Source: Chondrosia reniformis (Eukaryota > Porifera > Demospongiae > Chondrillida > Chondrillidae). Taken from it: a DNA stretch of 64,000 nt. The position numbers and the translations under genes were made by a program. Each line of letters opens with the position of its first letter. Within the stretch, counting starts at the first letter, position 1. The stretch lies in NCBI GenBank assembly GCA_947172415.1, contig OX359190.1:3658001-3722000 (forward strand), read 5' to 3'. Shown here in pieces: positions 20,360 through 30,764 of this stretch. The notes under the pieces were generated by a model, which was given only the letters and a program-made list of their open reading frames with translations, was not told the origin of the DNA and did not search any database.

Positions 20360-21304
20360 TTGCCATCCTGGTTAAAGGGGACAGGCATCACGGAAAATGT
20401 GAGAGAAAGATTGGTAAGACGAGACTTTTCCAGTTCGGTCATTGAGCCAGTCCAAGAGTTGCTGTTAGAAGCCCTGGAGTCATGCCGGTTCCCACTGGAT
20501 GGGATGGTAATCCTAAAGGAAAGGGCTGCAGCCAATCTGTTCAGCTTTCTGGTGGATGAGAATATAGGCCAGTTGATCGAACATGCAGCTGAAAATACAC
20601 AACAAAATGTCAATGACATCTTAAATACCCTACTAAAAGAGATTTAGGAAACAATGAGGAGGGCCTATATAAGGATTGTTAACAGTTGCACGAATGACAA
20701 CCAGGGGAACCAGCCATGCCCTCTGGCCTTGCCTCTGTTGGGGCTGCAGAAAGCCACATTCACCAATGGCACACACATTTACATTGACCAGTGTGTGCAA
20801 TTCTACCAGGCATGGGACAGTAGCGATGCCCTTAATCAATTGTCACCTGCAAGGACCAGGATACCATGGCCTAAGGTTTCCCACAACCAGCGGAAACTCT
20901 TTAGGGTCAGCAGTCACATTTGTGCAATTACTTATGTGGACAGAGATGGAGGACTTCTGACCATAGAGCACATCAACGGGTTGAGGGAATACCTTCAGGC
21001 TAGCCATATCCCCCAGGTCTACGAGGTGGAATTCAGAGAAGTTGGCCATGATGCACACAAGCTGACTCACAGCTTTAGCATCAGGGGTTCAGCTTGTGTT
21101 CATTTAGGTGTGGAGGAATCCGGCAACCAAGGGCCAACGTTTCAGCAGCAAACAATGTGGTACTGCTGGTCAGGAACCCTATGGGATGCTAGTCAGCAAG
21201 GTGGGGTTGATCAGGAGAGTGGACCCCTTGATCACCAATGGTCAGGTCCTTTTAAGACAGGGCTCTCGATGTTGCCTCCCCCACCAGCAATAGCTGGACC
21301 GTGA
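20360..21304 (+). pseudogene. Two-part unknown frame of unit B (95 aa, TAG, 216 aa)
   Basis: The longest version of the unknown protein. The 95-residue part (20360-20647) is followed by TAG GAA ACA ATG and then 216 residues in the same frame (20654-21304). The second part has ARTRIPWPKVSHNQRKLFRV, ITYVDRDGGLLTIEHINGLR and VYEVEFREVGHDAHKLTHSF, with alternating hydrophobic strands suggesting a folded alpha/beta domain. The end is Gly/Pro/Trp-rich. The same TAG sits between the parts in units A and C. I recognise no family. Readthrough, reinitiation at the ATG six bases past the TAG, or pseudogenisation before the array expanded are all possible. Confidence 0.45.
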
Positions 21305-21357
21305 GAAAAGTGGTGTCAGAAATTACAGAGAGGATGGCAGAGGTTAACTGATTTGAT

Positions 21358-21900
21358 AGTGAAAAAGTCATTGTAGGTGGAAACGCCCTAGATGAAGAAA
21401 ATCTAGAAATGGATGAAACTGGGATTGTCATATTGGATGCTCTCAGCCTAATGTAATGGTAATTAAATTGCTACAAGTAAGTAGACCGATTGAACACCAG
21501 GTACATACATTACAGAGTATAACAGCTGTATGGAACAGCTGTTATACTCTGTAATGTATGTACCTTAGGATAGGTATGATCTTGAACCAAAAGCCTTTCC
21601 AACTTTACATCGTGTTGGTGAAAATAACTTTGACACAAATAGAGAAACCAAGGTTACACCACTACAGTATTTCCATGCAAGAGTACTGAGTGATGAGACA
21701 ATATGGGCATGTCATCCTTCATATACTTTTCGGGCCTGCAACATTGTGGAAGCATTGAGGTTGCAGAGCAGCATTTCCATCGCTATGAGAATGCGATCAA
21801 TCAGAGCAAGTCACTTTGATGTTGAACTAAATCTGGGAACATTTCACAACAATGATATTTCCAGCCTGCCTACATAAGCTGCAAGTTGATTGATGATCAA
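21358..21900 (+). pseudogene. Helitron N-terminal region across the unit B/C junction
   Basis: Reading EKVIVGGNAL...DALSLM, then (after the palindrome) FDTNRETKVTPLQYFHARVL, then ACHPSYTFRACNIVEALRLQ, SSISIAMRMRSIRASHFDVE and LNLGTFHNNDISSLPT, this is the text that leads into the Helitron_like_N (Rep) domain. The related copy at 33790-34290 continues into the Rep domain proper. Here it ends at a TAA and changes to the unit-specific exon. No HUH motif or helicase is present in the array. Confidence 0.6.
21500..21564. repeat. Perfect 30-bp-arm hairpin (unit B)
   Basis: Bases 21500-21529 and 21535-21564 are perfect reverse complements around a 5-base loop ATGGA. In the partial unit at 12845 and in unit A, only the left arm exists and ordinary coding-like sequence follows it. 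The right arm is therefore an inverted copy that replaced a few bases of the Helitron frame. Confidence 0.85.
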
Positions 21901-22089
21901 AGTGAAAAACAAAGCACGGAAATTGAAACAAAGAGGTCTTGAAGACCATCCATGCTGTCAACATGCCAAAGAACGTGTTTAGAAACTGAAATACAGGAAG
22001 AATATTTCGCACAGCTAGGAAAAATGGCTGAAAACAAAGACTGTACCTGCAGTGTGAAACAGAAGAACAACATTCTGTTAGATTGCATA

Positions 22090-22330
22090 AATATTCTGAA
22101 AATCAAAGGAAGCCCTTAAATTCGGAAGGGGCTGTTGCAAAACTTCCTGAAAATCAAAGGAAGTGCTTAAATTATGAAACTGCTGAGCAATGTGAGGCCA
22201 GAGTTGCAAAGCTTTCTTAAAATCAAAGGAAGCGCTTAAAATCGGAAAGTTCTGAGAAATGTGAGGCCAGAATTGCAATACTTCCTAATAATCAAAGAAA
22301 GCGCTCCAAATCGGAAAGTGCTGAGAAACA
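22090..22330 (+). repeat. Minisatellite (unit C)
   Basis: Three to four copies of the 66-bp-type repeat, the largest number among the full units. Conceptual translation repeats NVRPELQ..FLKIKGSA.NRKVL. Confidence 0.6.
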
Positions 22331-22428
22331 ATATTGTAGGTCTCGATTGGCTATAATGTTGATGTGAGTGACTTTTGTGAATTTTTTATATAACCTGTAG
22401 AATAAATTAAATCTCTTTTCATATTTAG

Positions 22429-22572
22429 GAAGAGAAACTTACCGATTACAAAGAAGAACTCCAACCCCCACCAAAACCCCAATCCTCCCCAAAACCACAA
22501 CACCCACTAGAACCCCAACCCCTACCCGAACCCAAAAATGAAAACCCTAACCTAGCCCCAACCCCAGTCTGA
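22429..22572 (+). CDS. Proline-rich exon (unit C)
   Basis: Acceptor ATATTTAG, frame beginning EEKLTDYKEELQPPPKPQ, TGA at 22570-22572; 144 bp as in A and B. Confidence 0.4.
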   Translation, partial: EEKLTDYKEELQPPPKPQSSPKPQHPLEPQPLPEPKNENPNLAPTPV

Positions 22573-22914
22573 GGAGAGGTCTAGAGACAAGTAGGAAGAA
22601 AGGGAATTTTTCTGAAAATGTACTGTAAATGTTATGTCATTTTCTCTGTGTATATAGCTGCCAATTCTATAATTTCGGCTTACTAAAGGATAGCCAAAAT
22701 TGCAGAGTAGGAAAGGCTCCACCCAAAGGAGGGAGTGACCAGAGTCGTGGCCCTAAGAGTGGTATGCTTGGGAGGAGGGGGCCGTATCCACGTAATGTGA
22801 GTTTATACATTTCATTTATAGATTAACCAGAACCAACGATTGTTTTTTCTCTTCTGCAGACATACAATAACGTATTTAACACTGGATCAAAGACAACTTT
22901 AGTTCACAAGGAAC

Positions 22915-23574
22915 TTGCCATCCTTGTTAAAGGGGGCAGGCATCACTGAAAATGTGAGAGAAAGATTAGTAAGACGAGACTTTTCCAGTTCGGTCATTGA
23001 ACCAGTCCAAGAGTTGCTGTTAGAAGCCCTGGAGTCATGCCTGTTCTCACTGGATGGGATGGTAATCCTAAAGGAAAGGGCTGCAGCCAATCTGTTCAGC
23101 TTTCTGGTGGATGAGAATATAGGCCAGTTGATCCAACATGCAGCTGAAAATACACAACAAAATGTCAATGACATCTAAAATACCCCACTAAAAGAGATTT
23201 AGGAAACAATGAGGAGGGCCTATATAAGGATTGTTAACAGCTGCACGAATGACAACCAGGGGAACCAGCCATGCCCTCTGACCTTGCCTCTGTTGGGGCT
23301 GCAGAAAGCCACATTCACCAATGGCACGCACATTTACATTGACCAGTGTGTGCAATTCTACCGGGCATGGGACAGTAGCGATGCCCTTAATCAATTGTCA
23401 CCTGCAAGGACCAGGATACCATGGCCTAAGGTTTCCCACAACCAGTGGAAACTCTTTAGGGTCAGCAGTCACATTTGTGCAATTACTTATGTGGACAGAG
23501 ATGGAGGACTTCTGACCATAGAGCACATCAACAGGTTGAGGGAATACCTTCAGGCTAACCATATCCCCCCATGA
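22915..23574 (+). pseudogene. Two-part unknown frame of unit C
   Basis: Close copy of the unit B frames: 22915-23178 (ending early by a one-base loss) and 23209-23574, the latter stopping at TGA after QANHIPP where unit B continues VYEVEFREVG. Downstream codons to about 23900 still match unit B in shifted frames. No family recognised. Confidence 0.4.
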
Positions 23575-24064
23575 CTCCCAGGTGGAATTCAGATAAGTTG
23601 GCCATGATGCACACAAGCTGACTCACAGCTTTAGCATCAGGGGTTCAGCTCGTGTTCATTTAGGTGTGGAGGCCTCCGGCAACCAAGGGCCAACGTTTCA
23701 GCAGCAAACAATGTGGTACTGCTGGTTAGTAGGAGGCAGGACCCCTATGGTAGGCTAGTCAGCAAGGTGGGGTTGATCAGGGGAGTGGACCCCTGATCAC
23801 CAATGGTCAGGTCCTTTTAAGACAGGGCTCTCGATGTTGCCTCCCCCACCAGCAATAGCTGGACCGTGAGAAAAGTGGTGTCAGAAATTACAGAGAGGAT
23901 GGCAGAGGTTTACTGATTTGATAGTGAAAAAGTCATTGTAGGTGGAAACGCCCTACATGAAGAAAATCTAGAAATGGATGAAACTGGGATTGTCATATTG
24001 GATGCTCTCAGCCTAATGTAGTGGCAATTAAATTGCTACAAGGAAGTAGACCAATTGAACACCA

Positions 24065-24129
24065 GGTACATACATTATAGAGTATAACAGCTGTATGGAA
24101 CAACTGTTATACTCTGGAATGTATGTACC
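24065..24129. repeat. Hairpin (unit C)
   Basis: The same inverted duplication as at 21500-21564, with three arm mismatches accumulated since: 24065-24094 against 24100-24129. Confidence 0.8.
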
Positions 24130-24257
24130 TTAGGATAGGCGTGATCCTGAAGGAATAGCCTTTCCAACTGCATTTCCTGATGGTGAAAATAACTTTGACA
24201 CAATCAGAGAGACCAAGGTTACACCACTAAAGTATTTCCATTCGAGAGTACTGAGGA

Positions 24258-25580
24258 CTGGGCATGTCATCCTTCTAGAGTTATGCAAGCACTGCAATGG
24301 CTAACGCATCAAAACACCTTGTTTAGCGATGTCTCCATCAGCAACATGTCAGTAGGTACGTTCATTAAAGGAGAAAAGGTCACTGAAAGTGGAAATGACA
24401 TACATGAAGAAATCTAGAAATGAATGAAACTGGGATTATCAGGTTGGTTGCTTTCCAGAATGCGATCAATCAGAGCAAGTCACTTTGATGTTGAACTAAA
24501 TCTGGGACCATATCACAACAATGATATTTCCAGCCTTCCTTCATAAGCTGCAAGTTGATTGATGATCAAGTGAAAAACAAAGTATAGAAAGTGAAACAAA
24601 GAGGTCTTCAAGACTGTTCATGCTGTCAACATGCCCAAGAACGTGTCTAGAAACTGAAATAGAGGAAGAATATTCCGCATGGCTAGCAAAAATAGCTGAA
24701 AACAAAGACTGTACCTACAGTGTGAAACAGAAGAACAATGTTCTGTTAAATTGCCTAAATATTCTTCCAATCGAAGGAAACCTTTAAATTCGGAAGGTGC
24801 TTAGCAACGAGAGGCCAGAGTTGCAAAAGTATCTGAAAATCAAATGAATCACATAAATTGGGAAAGTGCTGAGCAAAATGAGGCCAGAGTTGCAAAGATT
24901 CCTAAGGAAGCGCTTAAAAGTCTCTGAAAATCAAAGGAAGCCCTTAAATCCGGAAAGTTCTGAGCAATGTGAGGCCAGAGTTGCGAATCTTTCTTAAAAT
25001 GAAAGGAAGCACTCAAAATCGGAATGTGCTGAGAAACATGATGGTTAGTCTCGGCTGGCTATACTGTTCATTTTAGCGAATTTAGTGAATTTTTTATATA
25101 GCATGTAGAATAAATTAAATCTCTTTTCATATATAGGAAGAGGAACTTACCAATTACAAAGAACTCCAATCCAAAAACAACCACAACCCCCACCACAACC
25201 CCAACCCCCACCTGAACACCACCTTCAAAACCCTAACCTAGCCCTAACCCCAGACTGAAAGAGAGGCCTAGAGGCTGGACATGTAGCAAGAAAAGGAATA
25301 TTTCTGATAATGTACTCTAAATTTTATGTCATTTTCTCTGTATATATAGCAGCTAATTCTACAATTTTGGCTTACTAAAGGAATGGCGAAATTGCAGAAT
25401 AGGAAAGGTTCCAGGGAGGAGTGGCCGCAGGCGTGGCCCTAAGGGTGGTAGGCTTGGGAACAGGGGGCCGTATCCATGTAATGTGAGTTTATAGATTTCA
25501 TTTATAAATTAACTCGACACTTTTTTTTCTCTACTGCAGGCATACAATAACGTATTTAACGCTGGATCAAAGATAACGTT
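24258..25580 (+). repeat. Truncated array unit D
   Basis: Begins with a Helitron piece not seen in the other units (VMQALQWLTHQNTLFSDVSI, like the 'ALqWLk.nN..y.di.in' start of Helitron/PIF1-type proteins). It then jumps by deletion to RMRSIRASHFDVELNLGPYH. It continues through the Cys-containing exon (24600-24785), the minisatellite (24760-25045), a degenerate proline-rich exon (25137-25250) and the Arg/Gly exon (25340-25480), and breaks off in the exon after CTGCAG, at about 25580. More diverged than A-C. Confidence 0.7.
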
Positions 25581-26150
25581 TAATTAGTTTTTGTTAATTA
25601 AGTGTATTTAGGTTATAATGAATTAGGTACTCCATTGTCATGCATGTTTTGTGGCGATATGTTTGAATTAAATTCAATAGAATTCAATAATTTTATTTAG
25701 GCTGGAAAATCCTGTTTGTAAGGATCGGAAGTAAATCAGCTTCACACAAGTCTTTTAAGTGAATCTGAACTGAGCATATAAACAAAAAGACTTCAGTTTA
25801 ACAGAGACTTTCTGTCTGTGTCTGAATCCGTTAGAATTCATTTTAACAGAGGCACTCTGCAAGTATCGAAACTGTCAATGTTTCAATCAGTAAAATAAGT
25901 TTAAGCTTAAAGTTTAGACATTTTATGTGATTAAAGATCCATTTGCAGCCATTACATAAACAGATCAAGAAAGGAAACGTTCCAGAACCCGTGACACCGT
26001 TCAGTGTGTGATCTATTCCATTCCTGTAGAATAGTGTTTACATGGTAAATGAGGTTATTGAATAAACAGAGTGGCACGTCTAGGATATTTTCTATAATCG
26101 CATAGACTAATGTACATTACTGTTCATTTCATGTTGTCAAGTCAATTAAA
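25581..26150. repeat. Array flank with dispersed repeat
   Basis: No gene. Bases 25740-25880 resemble 11865-12010 on the other side of the array. The rest is AT-rich. Confidence 0.4.
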
Positions 26151-26212
26151 GGACCAATGAGGGACGAAGGGATCTTAGTAATAATTGGTTGAAGTGTTGC
26201 TAAAGCAATAAG

Positions 26213-27117
26213 ATGGCGCTCACCAATGGGTTGTTGGCTTACCTCAAGCCTTTTCGCCAGCACGCTGACTGTGAGTCAATTCGGAACCAGATCTTGAGCA
26301 AATATGACACTAAGTCGATCCGTGCTGCTAAGGACATTCTGTGGAGCGATTGCAGCACTGATCTGTCGAGATTAAAGCTGGAGAAGAAAGTGAGACAAAG
26401 CTCGACGGTATGCTCTCAAGAACTGGCCGACCTTGATGATATTATCGAGGCTTTTGATACGCTGGATAGCGATGCTTGTCTACCAGAGGTCGTCTGCTCT
26501 GCAGAGGATCTCCTTCAGACGCCTCAGCTTCTCCCTTTGCGTGGCGTTGAGCGAGTGTCTGAGGATGTTCGCACTTTGCGAGTATATAGATGTCTGCTCC
26601 CATCTCGAGGGTATTGAAAAACGTCTTCAACACTCTCTCTCTACTCCCTCTGTGTCCAAGAATGGGTCCAATGCAAATTTGCATAGTGGTTCGTCTCAAA
26701 GGCAAGCTCCTGACACGCTCGAACGCGGAAGTAATGTTGTTCTTTTTGGTATCCCGGAAAGATAAGGATCTTTCATTTGTTTGTGATGTTCTGCAGGCTG
26801 CTGCTGGCAGTCATATTGCTGTCAAAGACACGTTCAGACTGGGCAAACAGTTAAAGCAACCCCAGCAGACAAGAAAGCAACAGTCAAGCAATGTCTCTGA
26901 AAAGAACGGCTCACTGCCAACTACTCACTCCTCTTGCACATCTGAACCCACCCGCCCTAGACCTATTCTCATTAAGCTCAACTGTCCTTGGGACAGGCGA
27001 ATTATCTTTGCTGGAAAGAAGCGGTTGTCAAGCATCAATGGAATGGAAAAGTACTTCTTACAGCCAGACCTGCCTGTAGAAGAACGCAAGAAACGGAGAG
27101 CTGCATATCTGGCATGA
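26213..27117 (+). pseudogene. LINE ORF1 protein
   Basis: ATG at 26213 opens MALTNGLLAYLKPFRQHADC... A frameshift near 26570 moves the frame to one reading VCSHLEGIEKRLQHSLST and SNVVLFGIPE. A second near 26755 moves it to DKDLSFVCDVLQAAAGSHIA ... VKDTFRLGKQ, ending RPILIKLNCPWDRRIIFAGK and EERKKRRAAYLA with TGA at 27115. The middle has the NVVLFGIPE start of the RRM-like nucleic-acid-binding domain seen in CR1/L2-type ORF1 proteins, and the tail is basic. ORF1p binds the element's RNA. Two frameshifts make it inactive. Confidence 0.65.
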
Positions 27118-27155
27118 ATAACACCAGCTAGGAATTTCCACGCCACTAATCCACA

Positions 27156-28126
27156 ATGACTGATGATTATGCAACGTTGGTACAAGAGAAACTCTCAATA
27201 GCATCATTTAACTGTCATGGATACAATAATGGTCTTTCCTATATACCTGTTCTTCTTGATTCCTCCGATATTGTCCTGTTACAAGAACACTGGCTTTCAG
27301 ATTCAGAGCTAGGTAAACTCTGTTTTGATGGTTTTGTCAATCATGCTATATCTGGCTTTGATAGCTCAGCATTGTTATATGGGCGTCCTTTTGGAGGTTG
27401 TGCCATATTATATCGCCAATGCTTACTTAACTCTATTCAGCAAGCTAAAGCATCATCTGATCGATTTTGTGCTGTCAAGATTGATCTCCATAACTGTAAT
27501 AGTCTTTTAGTGAATGTCTATTTACCAAGTGATTATCGATCTGATGATGCCAATGAACAACTTAGTGACACACTTGGGGAGCTTTGCGGTCTTATCTCTG
27601 CAGTGACCCATGATGTCTTGGTGATTGCTGGAGATTGGAACACAGATATGCAGCGACCGTGCAGTTTCACTGACATTGAACAATCCTTCCTTAGTGAGTT
27701 GAATCTCTCCTTTGCAGATTTGAGGTATGCAGATGATGTTAGGTTTACTTATATGAGTCATAATGGGTCTAAGTCTTGGCTTGATCATGTAGCTGTCTCT
27801 AACTGTATTCTCCCATTAATTAGCAATGTACATAATACAATCAGTGATGGTAGGAATTTATCTGATCATAATCCCTTAGTTTTCTGTCTGGACTCACCCT
27901 GCACTGCAGGTGATTATAGATTTTCTACAGCTACTGAAACAATTACCACAAGGGCTTGGTTTAAAGCCAATAATCATCACATTAGTATGTTCCAGAATAT
28001 AGTTGGGCGTGCACTAGAGTCTATGAACATTGAGCTGAACGATGACATCATCTCCTGTTGCAATCCAACCTGCACAGCTCATCAGCAACAGCTTGAGCAA
28101 GTGTGTGATCAGCTTGTTAAGCGCCT
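27156..28126 (+). pseudogene. LINE ORF2, APE endonuclease part
   Basis: ATG at 27156 lies 38 bp after the ORF1 stop. Counting from it, the endonuclease residues are visible: Asn19 (SFNCHG), Glu44 (LQEHW), Asp160 and Asn162 (AGDWNTD), Asp210-His211 (SWLDHV) and Ser236-Asp237-His238 (LSDHNPL). All expected catalytic positions are kept. The enzyme nicks target DNA for target-primed reverse transcription. The frame is cut at 28126 by the inserted MITE; codons to 28175 belong to the insert. Confidence 0.8.
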
Positions 28127-28618
28127 TAACCCTTTCCGCGCCAACTTATTGCGTGGGCGGCCCTATACCTTATGACTGACTTTTTCGAAGGCCACGTGAT
28201 GTACGTAAGTGCTACGTGTAAGGTAAGGTTGTTTTTACACTGAGGAAGTGGATTCTCGTCAAGTTTAGCCTTTCGAATCAAGTGAAGAGAACGGACCAGG
28301 CACTAACCCTAACCCTAACCCTATGCGGTCGCATTCAGAGCCTGGTCAGTTCTCTTCACTCACACGGTACGTATACGGTTAATTCGTAGGCTTTTTTCGC
28401 CACGGAGGGAAGGTTCCTGCCACCTGTGTGCACTAATCGTAAAGTGCAACTGTCTGACGACCACTTAACACCTGTTAGAGTTTACCTTGGCCACGCATAT
28501 GCTAATAATTCGCCGGGAAAGCCTGCCGCCTATCTATGACGATGTATATCGTCAACGGTTATCGGCTGCATATAATTATCATGACGATGTATACCGTCAA
28601 CGGTCATTAAAGGGTTAA
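28126..28618. mobile_element. TTAA-flanked MITE with telomere-like hairpin, inserted in LINE ORF2
   Basis: TTAA at 28126-28129 and 28615-28618 bracket a 485-bp insert starting CCCTTTCC and ending AAAGGG. With one TTAA and the insert removed, the ORF2 frame continues without a shift (KRL then KDAADCS). TTAA duplication with CCC-type ends is the signature of piggyBac elements. Inside, 28270-28300 and 28332-28356 form a stem (GAAGAGAACGGACCAGGC and its near complement), with three to four CCCTAA repeats at 28303-28322 in the loop. Confidence 0.8.
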
Positions 28619-30605
28619 GGATGCTGCAGACTGTTCAATCCCATGCAAAGGACCTGGCAAACAACCCTGCATCGCTGGGTGGTCACAGTTTGTCAAACCA
28701 GAATTACAGGCTAGCCAGCGGTGGCATAAGCTCTGGCTTGATGCTGGTTCCCCTTCTGCTAGTGTTCTATTTCAGCTCAAAAAGCATTGCCACCGTAGAT
28801 ACAAGTATGCTGTCCGACGTGTAAGGAGAAGACAGGAGCATATCAGACGTGAAAAGTTGGCTGAGGCATTCCTTCAAGACCCTAACCGCGGTTTCTGGTC
28901 TGAAGTGCATCGAGCTGTTGGTAGAAAAAAAGGTCCTCCATCTCCAGTTGTTGATAATGTTACTGGGTCTGTCAACATTGCCAATCTGTGGTCCAATAGT
29001 TTCAAGCGCCTGTACAACTCCATTGACAGTTCTGTTACTACAGATCTGCTAGATAATCTTGAATCAGTTCTAACTTCAGCGGATATTGCTCCCATATTTG
29101 TGTCATTGGAAACAATCCAGGAGGCCATTGGGAAGCTCAAGCGTGGAAAGGTTGGTGGTGACTCACTGGCTTCAGACCATATTCTGAATGCACCTGCATC
29201 ATTACATCATTTTCTTGCATGTCTGTTTACATCACTGCTGAGACACGGGTTCATGCCGTCTGTACTCCGTGATGCCACTATTCAGCCAATACCTAAGGGT
29301 TCTAAAGATCCATCTCGCTCTGCAAATTACCGTGGAATTGCCCTTGCATCTTCTCTCAGTAAAGTTCTTGAGTGGTCTATTCTTACTACCTGGATTCAAT
29401 ACCTCATCACCAGTGATCTACAATTTGGCTTCAAACCGGGCTTCTCTACCACCTTGTGTACTGGTGCCTTGAAAGCTGTCATTAACCGTTACTTGAATAA
29501 GAGTTCTAAAGTATATGCTTGTCTGATTGATGCATCAAAAGCCTTTGACACTGTTGACCACAGCATTTTGTTTCAGAAACTGCTGGATAGAAGGATGCCC
29601 AAGCCTGTTGTCCGCCTGTTACTGGACTGGTACAAGACTCAGAAATTGCGGGTCCAATGGTCTGGTAGAGCCTCTGATTATTTTAAGGTCTCCAACGGGG
29701 TTCGTCAAGGCGGTGTACTTAGCCCAATATATTGTTTACAATATACCTTGATGGCTTGCTAGAATCGCTTCGTGCCAGTGGTCTTGGCTGTTACTGGGAG
29801 GATAACTTCTCTGGGGCTTTATGTTATGCAGATGACCTAACCATTCTTGCTCCATCCCCAGATGCTCTAAGAAAGATGCTTGCCCTTTGTGAAGAATATG
29901 CTCAGTCCCACCGCATTCAATTTAATCCCAGCAAGACTAAACTTATATGTTTTAGGCGTACTGCAGTTTCTGATCGCACCCGCTTCTCTCTCTGTGGTCA
30001 GCACCTCCCTTTGGTTGACTCAGTTGTCCACCTTGGGAACACTCTCCAGCATGATCTGTCTGATAAATTGGATATTCAGTTAAAATTGATGACATTCATC
30101 TGCCAGGCTAACTCTGTTCTATTTCAATTTAAAGGGTGTGATCCAGTGACAAAGATGAAACTTTTTAATGCTTACTGTCTTTCACTGTATGGCTGCTCAT
30201 TGTGGAGGCTTGATGCCCCTGACCTCAAATCTCTAAATGTTTCATTTAACTAGGTTATCAGGCGAATCTGGAAGCTACCTTATAACTGCCATACATCTAT
30301 TGCCCACTCTGTTGGATTAACTGCCAGTATCTATAACATTTATTCTAGATTTAAGAAACTACTATCCAGTGCATCCTCTCACCCATCTAGACTTATCCGT
30401 TCTGTATTTCGGGACAGCTCTCAAGTTTGCAATTCAAGCTTTGTAGGGTATAACTATATGTATGGAAACTCGCATTGTAAATCCTATTCCACTGATGATG
30501 TTGTTGTGGGCTATCTAATTAGAGAAATCCGAGACACTCACACTGTCATTCCTCACTTCAGTCAACATGAATTAGACATTATTGTGTCTTCAGCATCAAC
30601 TATGT
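28619..30605 (+). pseudogene. LINE ORF2, reverse transcriptase part
   Basis: The frame continues after the insert through basic DNA-binding text (RRYKYAVRRVRRRQEHIRRE) to the reverse transcriptase: PIPKGSKDPSRSANYRGIAL, DASKAFDTVDH (first catalytic Asp), GVRQGGVLSP, and after a 2-bp TA expansion at 29727-29732 a frame with YLDGLLESLRASG and YADDL (29825-29839, the two other Asp residues). A TAG at 30251-30253 stands where a Lys codon is expected (VSFN*VIRRIWKLP). The frame then runs on to TAA at about 30605. Only these two lesions and the MITE separate it from an open ORF2. Confidence 0.85.
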
Positions 30606-30764
30606 AACCATTTTAATCATTTTGCATTTGTCTCTGTTTTTTTGCACATTCACTGGTGTGTTTCAATAATAATAATAATAATAATAATAATAACTCTACC
30701 TACCTTAAGAGACGAAAGAGTCGAATGCATGTCTCCTAAAATTCCCCACCCAACAACTATATAC

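Larger units (their letters stand above)
19204..21704 (+). repeat. Tandem array unit B
   Basis: A 2.5-kb unit with the order described for unit A. The Helitron segment at its left end is open: ACHPSYIFWAYNFVEALRLQ, SSISIAMRM, SHFDVELNLGTFHNNDISSL, then TAA. The right end (21358-21700) has EKVIVGGNALHEENLEMDET and, beyond a 65-bp palindrome, RETKVTPLQYFHARVLSDET, which runs directly into unit C as IWACHPSYTF. The Helitron text is therefore continuous across the B/C junction. Confidence 0.8.
21705..24257 (+). repeat. Tandem array unit C
   Basis: A 2.55-kb unit with the same order as B, with a longer minisatellite (22090-22330) and the hairpin at 24065-24129. It is closest to B by eye, sharing the hairpin and the TGA-ended proline-rich exon. 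Its 95-residue frame ends two codons early: ATCTAA replaces ATCTTAA by loss of one T near 23175. Confidence 0.8.
26151..30692 (+). mobile_element. LINE (CR1/L2-like non-LTR retrotransposon), interrupted
   Basis: The element has an ORF1 (26213-27117, broken), a 38-bp gap, an ORF2 with APE endonuclease and reverse transcriptase (27156-30605, interrupted by a MITE) and a short 3' tail ending in an (ATA)n run at 30667-30692. Order, the YADD motif and the microsatellite tail identify a non-LTR retrotransposon of the CR1/L2 type; I cannot place the clade more precisely. Inactive because of frameshifts, a stop codon and the insertion, but little decayed. Confidence 0.8.

Noticed and set aside
28303-28322. 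Interstitial telomere repeat as a chromosome fusion or end point
   Set aside because: It lies inside a TTAA-flanked MITE, and a second copy of the same MITE has the repeat too.
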